Of a stretch of 64,000 nt of DNA, positions 28,624-36,654 are shown in pieces (the stretch's first letter is position 1; each line of letters opens with the position of its first letter). Source of the stretch: Leptospira sp. B5-022 (GTDB lineage Bacteria; Spirochaetota; Leptospiria; Leptospirales; Leptospiraceae); NCBI RefSeq assembly GCF_000347035.1, contig NZ_ANIJ01000015.1, positions 62,001-126,000 on the forward strand, given 5' to 3'. Below the pieces are notes generated by a model. The model worked only from the letters and a program-made list of their open reading frames with translations. It did no database searches and had not been told where the DNA came from. The position numbers and the translations under genes were made by a program.

Positions 28624-29859
28624 ATGCTTCCATCGACTTATATCAGTTCTTATCCTAAAGCAGGTCCCTTTCGAATATTAGTGGTGACCGAAACTTTTCC
28701 TCCTGAGATCAACGGAGTTGCAAAAACACTTCATAGAATGTTGGGTGATCTTTTACAAAGAGGCCATGAGATCATTCTGGTCCGTCCAAAACAAGGTCAT
28801 AATGATTACGCAACAGCGAGCAATAACTACAGAGAAGTACTTGTAAGAGGAGCAAAAATCCCCTTATACGAAGATCTACGGTTTGGATTTCCTGAAAAAT
28901 ACCTACTCCGTAGATTAATTGAATTAGAAAAACCTGATATAGTACACGTAGTTACGGAAGGGCCATTAGGTTGGTCGGCGGTAAGAGCGGCCAGACATGT
29001 TGGAGTTCCAATCATCAGCGATTTTAGGACAAATTTCCACGCGTATGCTAAATATTATAAATTCGGATTCGCGGGAAAGTTAGTCCATAATTATCTAAAA
29101 GGGTTACACAATAGGACCCAAACGACCTTGGTGCCGACTGCTCAGATCAAAGAACAGTTAACGGTACAAGGATACACGAATGTACAAGTGGTTTCCAGAG
29201 GAATAGATTCGGATCTATTCCATCCAGCTCGCAGAAATCCTAAATTAAAATCGGAATGGGGACTAAAATCATCCGAACTTGGAATTTTATATGTAGGAAG
29301 ATTGGCTCCGGAAAAAAATCTGGACTTACTTGTAAGAACTTTCCGCAGGATCCAATCCAGAGTTCCAGACACAAAATTGATCTTAGTAGGAGACGGACCT
29401 TCTAAAGGAAAACTACAAAAGGAAAATCCCGATTTCATATTCAGAGGAATGAGAAAAGGAAAAGAACTGGCTGAACATTATGCCACAGGAGATCTATTTT
29501 TATTCCCAAGTCTTACCGAAACTTTCGGGAATGTGATCGTAGAAGCAATGGCATCCGGTCTTCCTATTGTAGCATACAACTACGCGGCTGCCAACCAACA
29601 TCTCCAACACGGTAAGTCCGCTTTACTCTGCGGTTTCGATAAAGAAGAAGAATTTATAGAACAATCCTGCATCTTAGCGGAAAATAAAAAATTGGCCCTC
29701 AAGCTGGGTCATGCCGCGAGAAAAATCGCAGCTTCCTGTACCTGGGATGATGTTACCGATTCTTTGGAAATGACTTATTCTAAACTTTCTCTTTCTAAGA
29801 AAAGATCTGCAAAGTCCAAAAAAGCGATAAGACTGAAAGTGCAAATGGTGAGAAGCTAG
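28624..29859 (+). CDS. Glycosyltransferase family 4 (mannosyl/glucosyl-lipid type)
   Basis: 411 residues, GT-B fold. Residues 17-45 (FRILVVTETFPPEINGVAKT then LHRMLGDLLQRGHEI) match the group of GT4 enzymes that glycosylate lipids such as diacylglycerol or phosphatidylinositol; HVVTEGPLGWSAVRAARHVGV and ISDFRTNFHAYAKYY continue the pattern. The donor half has GILYVGRLAPEKNLDLLVRTF, then the E-x7-E nucleotide-sugar motif in [26 protein letters not shown] basic tail (KKRSAKSKKAIRLKVQ) may help membrane contact. The gene stands alone; donor and acceptor cannot be read from the sequence. Confidence 0.9.
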   Translation: MLPSTYISSYPKAGPFRILVVTETFPPEINGVAKTLHRMLGDLLQRGHEIILVRPKQGHNDYATASNNYREVLVRGAKIPLYEDLRFGFPEKYLLRRLIELEKPDIVHVVTEGPLGWSAVRAARHVGVPIISDFRTNFHAYAKYYKFGFAGKLVHNYLKGLHNRTQTTLVPTAQIKEQLTVQGYTNVQVVSRGIDSDLFHPARRNPKLKSEWGLKSSELGILYVGRLAPEKNLDLLVRTFRRIQSRVPDTKLILVGDGPSKGKLQKENPDFIFRGMRKGKELAEHYATGDLFLFPSLTETFGNVIVEAMASGLPIVAYNYAAANQHLQHGKSALLCGFDKEEEFIEQSCILAENKKLALKLGHAARKIAASCTWDDVTDSLEMTYSKLSLSKKRSAKSKKAIRLKVQMVRS

Positions 29860-29898
29860 TTCTGTTAAGTAGTAGTAGTTGTTGTTTGCCAACAACTA

Positions 29899-30306
29899 CT
29901 ACTTTCTCAATTCTTTTGTCTTCGATCTAATAAAAGCGTCTTTGTCCTTCTTTGCCTCTTTTAATGCCGCTTTGATGTCTTTTGGAATATCAAAATACTT
30001 TTCCGCCCAGGTATAGATCTCAAAAAAGACAGGTAGTAGATCGATACCTTTTTGTGTAAGCTTATACAGAACTTTTAATTTGCTATCTGGATGGTCCGAT
30101 TTTTCGATGAGGCCGCTTTCTTCTAACGACTGAAGTCTGGAAGCTAAAATATTCGTAGCGATTCCCTCCTCCGACTTCAAGAATTCACCGTAAGTCCCTT
30201 TTTTATTAAACATCAGATCCCTGATAATGAGAAGAGACCATTTGTCTCCCCAGATATCCAGGGAGCAGCTAATCGGACAATTCGATCTTTTTTTGTTCAC
30301 CGACAT
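29899..30306 (-). CDS. HxlR-family winged-helix regulator
   Basis: 135 residues from the ATG at 30306; the ORF extends 40 residues upstream to 30426, but that part covers the operators and has no protein-like sequence. The HxlR domain is clear: CPISCSLDIWGDKWSLLIIRDL, YGEFLKSEEGIATNILASRLQ, LEESGLIEKSD, and the helical end. A Cys at NCPIS matches the redox- or electrophile-sensing cysteine of YodB and related HxlR proteins. Two CTTGC-N5-GCAAG palindromes sit immediately upstream, between it and a divergent SDR gene, indicating repression of itself and the SDR, probably relieved by an electrophile or substrate. Confidence 0.88.
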   Translation of the reverse strand: MSVNKKRSNCPISCSLDIWGDKWSLLIIRDLMFNKKGTYGEFLKSEEGIATNILASRLQSLEESGLIEKSDHPDSKLKVLYKLTQKGIDLLPVFFEIYTWAEKYFDIPKDIKAALKEAKKDKDAFIRSKTKELRK

Positions 30307-30326
30307 AAAATTTATTCTAAAAAGTG

Positions 30327-30341
30327 CTTGCAAAAAGCAAG
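30327..30341. promoter_or_regulatory. HxlR operator site 1
   Basis: CTTGC-AAAAA-GCAAG, 15 bp, 21 bases upstream of the HxlR start. Same half-sites and spacer length as the site centred 38 bp away. Confidence 0.65.
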
Positions 30342-30360
30342 TATTTTTCAGTCTCCTATA

Positions 30361-30383
30361 TTTACTTGCAAATTGCAAGTAAA
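30361..30383. promoter_or_regulatory. HxlR operator site 2 (perfect 23-bp palindrome)
   Basis: Two 11-base arms, TTTACTTGCAA and its exact reverse complement, around a single A, containing CTTGC-N5-GCAAG in the centre. It lies 59 bases upstream of the SDR ATG and centres 38 bp from site 1. Confidence 0.75.
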
Positions 30384-30441
30384 TTGATCGACCACAAGAA
30401 GTCGTCATAGCCACAAATCTTTGCAATATAGGGGAAATAAG

Positions 30442-31242
30442 ATGAAACAGACAATTTTAGTTACAGGAGCCTCTTCCGGTATCGGGCTTCTTCTTGCCAA
30501 TAAACTCCATCAGGACGGTCATACTGTTATCGGAACAAGCCGCAATCCCGAAGAACATAGATTACCTTTTACATTATTAGAATTAGATATTTCTTCCGAC
30601 AAATCGATCGAATCCTTCACGAAACAACTCTTCAGTCGGATACAAAGTTTGGATGTTCTGATCAATAATGCAGGTTATTTGGTATCAGGTCTCGCCGAGG
30701 AAACTTCTATCGATTTAGGCAGACAACAATTCGAGACCAATTTTTGGGGTACGGTAAAACTCACAAATCAACTGCTGCCTTATTTCAGAAAACAACGTCA
30801 TGGAAAGATTATCACAGTCGGATCCATTCTTGGTTTAATAGGTCTTCCTAATGTTTCTTACTACTCGGCTTCGAAACACTCTTTGGAAGGTTACTTTAAA
30901 GTTCTGCGTTTTGAGTTAAGGGACTTTAATATTAAAGTCAGCATGGTTGAGCCGATGGGGTTCAAAACAAATATCGGCGCTAGCGCCGTTAGGTCAAAAA
31001 TACAAATTCATGATTACGATCTCCTTCGGAAACAAACTGCTGCATTCTCGAAAGAGACATTCGATAAAGCACCTACTCCGGAACCGGTTGTAGATACCGT
31101 AGTAAAAATTATTAATCAAAAAGATCCAAAATTCAATTTCCCGGTGGGCCAAGGGGCTTCGTTTATTCTTACGATGCAACATTATGCGTATAAAACTTTC
31201 GAGAGTTCGATCTTGAAAAGACTATATAAAGCGAAATTATAA
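30442..31242 (+). CDS. Short-chain dehydrogenase/reductase, HxlR-controlled
   Basis: 266 residues from the ATG at 30442, which has GGGGA 8 bases upstream; the in-frame TTG at 30421 is not preferred. Classic SDR: coenzyme motif TGASSGIG at about 8-15, NNAG in DVLINNAGYLVSG, catalytic Ser in GSILG and Tyr-x3-Lys in YYSASKHS. The lack of a basic residue rule at the first loop except TSRNPEE suggests NADP(H). It reduces or oxidises an unknown small carbonyl/alcohol. The divergent HxlR gene and palindromes say it is induced by a signal, likely reactive or xenobiotic compounds, as in the YodB/HypR systems. Confidence 0.9.
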   Translation: MKQTILVTGASSGIGLLLANKLHQDGHTVIGTSRNPEEHRLPFTLLELDISSDKSIESFTKQLFSRIQSLDVLINNAGYLVSGLAEETSIDLGRQQFETNFWGTVKLTNQLLPYFRKQRHGKIITVGSILGLIGLPNVSYYSASKHSLEGYFKVLRFELRDFNIKVSMVEPMGFKTNIGASAVRSKIQIHDYDLLRKQTAAFSKETFDKAPTPEPVVDTVVKIINQKDPKFNFPVGQGASFILTMQHYAYKTFESSILKRLYKAKL

Positions 31243-31276
31243 AAAAACGATATTGTTACACTTTTAAACCGCGCGA

Positions 31277-31362
31277 GGTCTTTGCAGGACGGCAAAAGCC
31301 GGTCCGAAGGACCGAGCGGGACTCCGCGAGTCCGTAAAAGACCGACCCTTGCAACGCAAGGG
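31277..31362 (+). ncRNA. Cloverleaf-like intergenic element plus trailing hairpin
   Basis: GGTCTTT (31277-31283) can pair with AAAGACC (31337-31343) to enclose three arms: GGC-AAAA-GCC (31291-31300), GGTCC-GAA-GGACC (31301-31313) and GGACT-CCGCG-AGTCC (31319-31333). A separate hairpin CCCTTGC-AAC-GCAAGGG (31346-31362) follows. It is not a tRNA: no 7-base anticodon loop, no T-loop and no CCA end. It could be a repeat element, a structured 3' end of the SDR mRNA, or a small RNA. The call as an RNA is tentative; the base-pairing is directly visible. Confidence 0.4.
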
Positions 31363-31422
31363 ACGCGCCCAAACTTTTATAATGAATCGTTACAGAATTT
31401 TTTTGAAGAACTTTTTTTTCGC

Positions 31423-31449
31423 TTGTACTTTCTTCGCCCTTACTATAAT
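31423..31449 (+). promoter_or_regulatory. Sigma70-like promoter upstream of the small basic ORF
   Basis: TTGTAC at 31423-31428 and TATAAT at 31444-31449, spaced 15 bases, slightly short. Transcription would start near 31456, just before a ribosome-binding site and ATG at 31483. Confidence 0.35.
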
Positions 31450-31482
31450 GGCTGGCAAATTTAACGGCAAGGAGTCTAGCCT

Positions 31483-31650
31483 ATGCTGAAATTTCCCGGC
31501 CCTCGTACGGATCATCGAGAAAGAAATCGTCCCTTCGTCACCAGAGAAAAATATCTCACCTTCCTGAAAATCGCAAACAAGTCTTCTCATTCCAGACAGA
31601 GAAGGTTTCGTAACAAAAACAGAGAAAAAAGGCAGACCTTGTCGCCCTAG
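31483..31650 (+). CDS. Candidate small basic protein, 55 aa
   Basis: Not recognised. ATG preceded by AAGGAGT 9 bases upstream and by a TATAAT-containing promoter. The product begins MLKFPGPRTDHRERNRPFVT and is very rich in Arg and Lys throughout, ending in KRQTLSP; the basic character could suit an RNA- or ribosome-binding protein, but it may equally be chance. It lies between the SDR gene and the DoxX gene; its stop is 20 bases before the DoxX ATG. Confidence 0.35.
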   Translation: MLKFPGPRTDHRERNRPFVTREKYLTFLKIANKSSHSRQRRFRNKNREKRQTLSP

Positions 31651-31670
31651 TTACCTTATCATGGTTTTCC

Positions 31671-32036
31671 ATGGAAAACCTAGACGCTAAATCGATCAGT
31701 CTCTGGATCATGGCGACCATCTATACGATCGCCGGCATTCTTCATTTTGTGATCCCTAAATTTTACTTAAGGATCATGCCTCCTTGGATTCCCTATCATA
31801 AACTTATGGTCCAACTCAGCGGTATCGCGGAAATCGCTTTGGGACTCGGCCTTTTTTTTCCCCAAACCAAAGTGTTGGCTGCTTGGGGAGTGATTCTTCT
31901 ATTGATCGCTGTGTTTCCGGCTAACGTGTATCATTTTCAATCTAGGACCAGAAAAGATCCTCCTAGTTGGGCTTTACTCTTAAGACTTCCACTTCAATTC
32001 CTTTTGATCTACTGGGCTTATACTTTTACGTATTGA
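31671..32036 (+). CDS. DoxX-family membrane protein
   Basis: 121 residues, four predicted membrane spans: about 12-30 (LWIMATIYTIAGILHFVI), 46-64 (LMVQLSGIAEIALGLGLFF), 68-86 and 102-118. The GILHF near the end of the first span and the SGIAEIALGLGL segment are typical of DoxX/DoxD-like proteins, which are inner-membrane proteins linked to quinone or thiol redox chemistry in some bacteria. No Cys or obvious cofactor ligand is present. No ribosome-binding site is clear at the ATG; it may be coupled to the small ORF upstream. Confidence 0.78.
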   Translation: MENLDAKSISLWIMATIYTIAGILHFVIPKFYLRIMPPWIPYHKLMVQLSGIAEIALGLGLFFPQTKVLAAWGVILLLIAVFPANVYHFQSRTRKDPPSWALLLRLPLQFLLIYWAYTFTY

Positions 32037-32049
32037 GTTCGGTTGGAAT

Positions 32050-32065
32050 TGTTGGAATTCCTACA
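32050..32065. repeat. 16-bp palindromic repeat copy
   Basis: TGTTGGAATTCCTACA; near-palindrome, one of three clustered copies. Confidence 0.7.
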
Positions 32066-32115
32066 TAGCGAATACGATCGGTAGTAGGATATTCAACAAA
32101 GCATAACAATTGACA

Positions 32116-32131
32116 TGTGGGAGTTCTTACA
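32116..32131. repeat. 16-bp palindromic repeat copy
   Basis: TGTGGGAGTTCTTACA, the most diverged clustered copy. Confidence 0.6.
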
Positions 32132-32148
32132 CGGTCGTAAGCTGCGGC

Positions 32149-32164
32149 TGTTGGAACTCCTACA
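32149..32164. repeat. 16-bp palindromic repeat copy
   Basis: TGTTGGAACTCCTACA; followed by ACA, extending the TTGT/ACAA symmetry. Confidence 0.7.
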
Positions 32165-32338
32165 ACAAACAATAGTACAACGATTTTTCCTTTTGAATTC
32201 TTTATAAATCCTGGTATACAATCGATCCGATTTCTTTTGCGTCTAAAAGTCGTATCTTTACTTTTTATTTTAGTTAAAAATTTATTGAAAGGACTTGGGA
32301 AACTGCTATTCTCCCCTTCTTAGTTTTGGAGTTTATTT

Positions 32339-32599
32339 ATGTTCAAGTTATGGATAGCGATCTGCGGGAGCGTTTTGGTTTTAGGGTTGGTTTTTTCTTC
32401 TTCCAAAGTCCTGGCGAATACCAAATACAGCGTCTTCTGCGCCGACGGGAAGATTGAAGCGGATTCCCGCACCCTAGATCAGATGAAATCGGCTCGAGGT
32501 TCCAATGTTTGTCTTCTGAAAGAATTCGATTATTCTTCCGATGCAGATAATTATGCACAATCTTTAGGGGGAAAAGGTTCCGCCTGCAGCTGTAATTGA
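32339..32599 (+). CDS. Small exported hypothetical protein, 86 aa
   Basis: Signal peptide at 1-26 (FKLWIAICGSVLVLGLVFSS then KVLAN) and a mature domain of about 60 residues with four cysteines (VFCADG, SNVCLL, SACSCN), which could form disulfides in the periplasm. GGAG precedes the ATG by 8 bases. Not recognised as a family, though the compact Cys-containing shape and strong terminator point to an independently expressed, possibly abundant product. Confidence 0.75.
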   Translation: MFKLWIAICGSVLVLGLVFSSSKVLANTKYSVFCADGKIEADSRTLDQMKSARGSNVCLLKEFDYSSDADNYAQSLGGKGSACSCN

Positions 32600-32617
32600 T
32601 TTTTATCTCCTTTCTTT

Positions 32618-32649
32618 AAAGATCGGGATATTTATCATCCCGATCTTTT
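32618..32649 (+). terminator. Terminator after small exported protein
   Basis: AAAGATCGGGAT at 32618-32629 pairs perfectly with ATCCCGATCTTT at 32637-32648, 12 bp with a 7-base loop, then TTA. It is the clearest stem in this part of the window. Confidence 0.75.
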
Positions 32650-32705
32650 ATTAGCAAAATCCAAGAAATTGTCGATCAAAGAGATACCTGTATTAGTTTA
32701 TAGGA

Positions 32706-33407
32706 ATGAAATCCATTGATAGAACGTGGTTGAATCTAATCCTGGCACCGATCTGGTTTTTAGTCGTAATCTCCGTATTTTCCGTATATTACTCTTTTCT
32801 TGGAATCCCCGCAGAAGAAATAGGATTGAAAATTTCGAACCAGACTCCTCTGATCATTTTAATCGTCCAGCTCTTGATACTGGCAACATTACTAAGTTCC
32901 ACTAGACATGAATCCTATCATCTATTCAAAGATGCTTGGATCAATTCGGATTGGAAGGTCCAGTCCTTGACGGGAATCTTTGTCGGATGTATCATTGCAG
33001 GCCTCTATCTGTATTTACTTTCACCCGCTCAAACATACCTGCAAAATACTGTAGGTGATTATATACCCGCCGGGGAAACTATGAAAGTATTAGGGAAACA
33101 AATCCCTATCTTTTTTGTGGCGAACGTACTACTCGCCCCTTATGTGGAGGAAAATTTATATCGAAATTTTGCTCTTTCCGATTTCCTGCATAAGTTCGGA
33201 AAACTGAAAAGTATCGCACTCACGTCTTTATTTTTCGGGTTATTACATTGGACAGGCGGTTTTTGGTATATACTTATGACTGCGATATTCGTCGGGGTCC
33301 CTTTTGCGATCCTTACCGTCCAAAGCCAAAGTATCATCTGCGCTTTCGTTTCGCATCTGACTCTCAATATAATAGAATTCGCTTATATCCTCAGCCTGAA
33401 CTTATGA
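32706..33407 (+). CDS. CPBP-family intramembrane metalloprotease (CAAX/bacteriocin-processing type)
   Basis: 233 residues with about seven or eight membrane spans. The three catalytic motifs of the Rce1/CPBP (ABI) family are present: Glu148-Glu149-x3-Arg153 in VEENLYRNFA, FFGLLH with His181, and VSHLTLN with His217 and Asn221. Members cleave substrates in or near the inner membrane; bacterial functions include bacteriocin self-immunity and processing of membrane proteins. No candidate substrate is adjacent. AGGA lies four bases before the ATG. Confidence 0.9.
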   Translation: MKSIDRTWLNLILAPIWFLVVISVFSVYYSFLGIPAEEIGLKISNQTPLIILIVQLLILATLLSSTRHESYHLFKDAWINSDWKVQSLTGIFVGCIIAGLYLYLLSPAQTYLQNTVGDYIPAGETMKVLGKQIPIFFVANVLLAPYVEENLYRNFALSDFLHKFGKLKSIALTSLFFGLLHWTGGFWYILMTAIFVGVPFAILTVQSQSIICAFVSHLTLNIIEFAYILSLNL

Positions 33408-33461
33408 ATTTTTTCGCTTTATAAGCTTCGGTAGAGTCGGAAATTCACCGAAATAGAATGT

Positions 33462-35306
33462 ATGATCCGTTCTTTTTCATATCTCTTGTTGTTGATCCTC
33501 TGCCTAAGATCGGAGCAACTTTTCGCCGAGGAGAGAATTATCGAGGGAAAACTTCTACAATTCGGTAGAATGTTAGGTACAGGAAACGAGTTCATTCAGG
33601 TACTTTCCAACGATCTGAGCCCTGAACTTTCCAGACTTCATAACCAAACCATTCGTGTACTCTGCCAGATGAGAGGGGAAAATTGCGACCCGATACGTTA
33701 TGAGACCTATCCATTTTCCGAATCCAAGGGCCTTGCGGATTGGACCTTAAAAAGAATTCCGAATTATGTGAACAGAGGGTACTTCGCTTTTAATCCGACA
33801 GTCACTCCGGATGGAAGATCCATTTTTTGGACCGTATATTCTAGCAAGGGTAAATCGGGCACTCAAAGGATCTGGTTTGCGGAGAAGGACGATAAAGGTT
33901 TTTGGAGAGACGGGAAAGAGATGCCTGCTCCTCTAAATAACGACTTGAACTCGGCTGTGATCGCGGTCCTCCCGAGTAATAATGAATTATTCGTCTTCGG
34001 TTCTTTCGGCGATGACGAGGCTTCTCGCAAGATCCAATTCGAGTTCCAAGATAAAAGAGAAGAATTAAGAAGAAACACCAGAGACGAGATGGAATTCCGC
34101 TTAAAAGAAGAACAGCTCGCTTACGAATATCTCCGAAAAATGAACAATCTTCAAAACAAAGCGACTGTTCCATTATATAAAAGTTATAAAGAAAAAGGGA
34201 ATTGGTCTTATCCTAAAGCGATTAACTTTCCCGATTTTGCGAATTTATATCTGAAAAATAATACTTCCGTCTTCGGAGGATCGACCCTTTCTTCTTCCGG
34301 AAGGATACTGATCTATTCCGTCCAGCAACCCGATTCCCACGGCAAATTGGATCTGTATGTCAGTATCCAAAAAGATGACGGCTCTTTCGGAATAGGTAAA
34401 AATTTAGGCGAGATCGTTAACACTTCTTCCGAAGAGACCGCTCCGTTTTTAGCGGGAGACGATAGAACACTTTATTTCTGCAGCGACGGTCATAAGGGCC
34501 TTTCCGTATATGTAACCAAAAGAATCGGAGAAGGTTGGGACAATTGGACTAAACCGGTAGAGGTATCCGCAAACTTAAAAGGAGTGAACTTCTTTTCTAT
34601 TCCCGTAAATAGCGACTGGGCTTATGTAAGTAAAGAAGGTCAACTGTATATGGCTTATCTTCCTCGAGATTTTCGCCCGAACCCAGTTGTAGTGATTAAC
34701 GGCAAAGTTTTGGATGAAGAAGGAAATCCTTTGGGTGCGGAAATTCATTACGAATCCTTAACACGTTTGGAAAAAAGAGGAAGTGCGAAAAGCGATTCTA
34801 AAACCGGTTCATTCAGTTTAGTTCTTCCTTACGGCGAAAAATACGGTTTCTATGCGGAGAAACAAGGTCATCTTTCCGTTTCTAGAAATATCGATCTTAC
34901 GGATTCAAAACAAGAAGACGCAAAATTGGATGTGGAATTCCGTCTTCCTGCTTTGGCAGTGGGTCGACAAGTCCTTCTGAACAATTTATTTTTTGAAACA
35001 AACAAGTTCGAGATCTCCAAGGATTCCGAACCTGAATTGGATCGTTTGGCGAACTTTTTAAAATCGAATCCCAAACTCAAAATCTCCGTCGAAGGTCATA
35101 CGGATAATATAGGCAAAAAAGAACATAACCAGGAACTTTCCCAAAACAGAGCGAAGGCTGTTGCGGATTATCTAATCTCTAAACATGGAATTGAGGACAC
35201 GAGAGTTCGGACCCAAGGTTTCGGGGACAGCCAACCGATTTCCTCCAATGATAACGCTTCGGACCGTCAAAAGAACAGAAGAGTTGTGTTGCAGATCGTA
35301 GACTGA
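33462..35306 (+). CDS. OmpA-family protein with PD40 repeats
   Basis: 614 residues. Signal peptide at about 1-22 (SFSYLLLLILCLRSEQLFA). Three PD40-type beta-propeller units are visible: FNPTVTPDGRSIFWTVY, GSTLSSSGRILIYSVQ and APFLAGDDRTLYFCSDG. A charged helical insertion (residues about 190-235, EELRRNTRDEMEFRLKEEQL) lies between the first two. A carboxypeptidase-regulatory-like fold follows (VVINGKVLDEEGNPLGAEI), then a C-terminal OmpA peptidoglycan-binding domain with LFFETNKFEI, ISVEGHTDNIG and LSQNRAKAVADYL, ending in KNRRVVL. It likely links the outer membrane or a periplasmic complex to peptidoglycan. No gene partner. Confidence 0.9.
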   Translation: MIRSFSYLLLLILCLRSEQLFAEERIIEGKLLQFGRMLGTGNEFIQVLSNDLSPELSRLHNQTIRVLCQMRGENCDPIRYETYPFSESKGLADWTLKRIPNYVNRGYFAFNPTVTPDGRSIFWTVYSSKGKSGTQRIWFAEKDDKGFWRDGKEMPAPLNNDLNSAVIAVLPSNNELFVFGSFGDDEASRKIQFEFQDKREELRRNTRDEMEFRLKEEQLAYEYLRKMNNLQNKATVPLYKSYKEKGNWSYPKAINFPDFANLYLKNNTSVFGGSTLSSSGRILIYSVQQPDSHGKLDLYVSIQKDDGSFGIGKNLGEIVNTSSEETAPFLAGDDRTLYFCSDGHKGLSVYVTKRIGEGWDNWTKPVEVSANLKGVNFFSIPVNSDWAYVSKEGQLYMAYLPRDFRPNPVVVINGKVLDEEGNPLGAEIHYESLTRLEKRGSAKSDSKTGSFSLVLPYGEKYGFYAEKQGHLSVSRNIDLTDSKQEDAKLDVEFRLPALAVGRQVLLNNLFFETNKFEISKDSEPELDRLANFLKSNPKLKISVEGHTDNIGKKEHNQELSQNRAKAVADYLISKHGIEDTRVRTQGFGDSQPISSNDNASDRQKNRRVVLQIVD

Positions 35307-35393
35307 CTGTTCGGTTACCTTTTTTGTAGCATTCCTTCCTTAAATACAGGTTTTACCTTGTATTTTTGTTTTAAAAAAGGATTCTAATCCGGA

Positions 35394-36650
35394 ATGAAAA
35401 TCGCGGTCATCGGTAGTGGAATCGCCGGCTTAAGCGCATCTTGGTACTTGGGCAAAGAACATGAAGTCTCTCTTTTAGAAAAACATCCTTTGGTCGGTAT
35501 GGATGCTCACGGCACCGATCTTTTCTCCAACGGACATTCTATCCGTGTGGATGTTCCATTTAGGGCATTCAAACGTAATTATTATCCTTGTCTTTTAGAT
35601 CTTTACAGGGAAGCGGGCATCGAAGTAAGGCCGGTAGATTATTCGTTTTCCTTAAACTACGGAGACGGCACGACTTATTTCGGTTTTTCCACCTTGGGTA
35701 TCGGAGGGAATTTTGTTCCGATCCCTTATTGGGTTTGTTTTTCCAATAAAACTTCTAGACGTATTTTTTCGGATGCGATCCGCTTTTACGAAGAATCGGA
35801 AAGAGAGCTCCGATCATTAGAAGGAGAACAACTTACCATCTCTCAGTTTTTGAGTAGATTCGGTTATTCCGTCGAATTCGAAGACCTGTATCTGATCCCT
35901 ATGTTTTCCACGATTAATACCTGTACTTCTGAAAGCGCTAAAAATTATCCGGCAGAAGTAGTGATCGGTTATCATTCCAGCGGATTAAAATTCCTTAGAT
36001 TTTTAACTCCGGAAAAAGGAACTAGGGACGTTACGGAAAAACTTTCAAAAAGAGCTTCTTCCGTCCGTTTGAGCACCGACCCTAAAAAAATCGTTTTAGA
36101 AAAAGATAAAGTAAAACTGATCTTCGAGAATGGAGAGGAACTTTTCGATAGAGTGGTGGTTGCTGCTCCCGCCAATCAGGCGATCTCCATTCTTCCGGAT
36201 GAATATTCAAAGGAGAAGTCCCTACTTTCCAAACTTAAATACGAGGCTTCGGAAGTAGTAGTCCATTCGGACGAAAAGTTTATGCCCAAACAGAAAAGGC
36301 ATTGGGCTCCTATGTGTTTTTCCCTTTCTCAAGATAGTTCTACCGCAACTGCCACGATTCTTCTAAACAAAGTCCTTCCCTCTATGAAAGGTAAGGCGGT
36401 TTTCCAGACTTGGAATCCGCTTGTACAACCGAATGAAAAAGATTTTATCAGCAGATCCAAATTCGAAAGGCCTGTGATCGATATCGCTTCCAGAAAAATT
36501 TTGGAAGAATTGAAGGGCTTACAGGAACTTCCCGGGAAAAAAGTTTGGCTTTGCGGTTCTTATGCAAGATACGGGATGCCGCTTTTAGAAGCGGGAGTTT
36601 CCACTTCTTTGGATGTAAAAAGATGGGTAGAAACTTCACTCAAATCTTGA
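35394..36650 (+). CDS. FAD-dependent amine-oxidase-like protein
   Basis: 418 residues. FAD motif at the N-terminus: MKIAVIGSGIAGLSASWYLG with GxGxxG at 7-12 followed by the ribose-binding acidic residue in VSLLEKHP. The second segment FDRVVVAAPANQAISIL resembles the amine oxidase/protoporphyrinogen oxidase pattern, and the C-terminal CGSYARYGMPLLEAGVSTSL is the FAD-closing motif. The family oxidises amines, carotenoids or fatty-acid-modifying intermediates. Its 3' neighbour, convergent by 4 bp, is a methyltransferase; in other bacteria similar FAD proteins sit beside cyclopropane-fatty-acid synthases, so a lipid-modifying pair is conceivable, but the genes are not co-directional. Confidence 0.85.
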   Translation: MKIAVIGSGIAGLSASWYLGKEHEVSLLEKHPLVGMDAHGTDLFSNGHSIRVDVPFRAFKRNYYPCLLDLYREAGIEVRPVDYSFSLNYGDGTTYFGFSTLGIGGNFVPIPYWVCFSNKTSRRIFSDAIRFYEESERELRSLEGEQLTISQFLSRFGYSVEFEDLYLIPMFSTINTCTSESAKNYPAEVVIGYHSSGLKFLRFLTPEKGTRDVTEKLSKRASSVRLSTDPKKIVLEKDKVKLIFENGEELFDRVVVAAPANQAISILPDEYSKEKSLLSKLKYEASEVVVHSDEKFMPKQKRHWAPMCFSLSQDSSTATATILLNKVLPSMKGKAVFQTWNPLVQPNEKDFISRSKFERPVIDIASRKILEELKGLQELPGKKVWLCGSYARYGMPLLEAGVSTSLDVKRWVETSLKS

Positions 36651-36654
36651 TTAA

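Larger units (their letters stand above)
32037..32338. other. Intergenic region with a cluster of 16-bp palindromic repeats
   Basis: No gene is visible. Three copies of the TGTNGGANTTCCNACA element fall within 115 bp (32050-32065, 32116-32131, 32149-32164). The downstream part is AT-rich and must carry the promoter of the small exported protein gene. Confidence 0.6.

Noticed and set aside
30307..30426. N-terminal extension of the HxlR protein
   Set aside because: The 40 extra residues would be encoded by the operator region and do not resemble protein; HxlR proteins start near the conserved CPIS segment.
31277..31343. Possible tRNA gene
   Set aside because: Arm lengths and loops are wrong: 3- and 5-base loops, no 7-base anticodon loop, no TTC-type T-loop and no CCA end.
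31282..31464. 60-codon frame through the cloverleaf-like element
   Set aside because: Composition follows the hairpins; no start signal; the RNA structure is the more likely reason for conservation.
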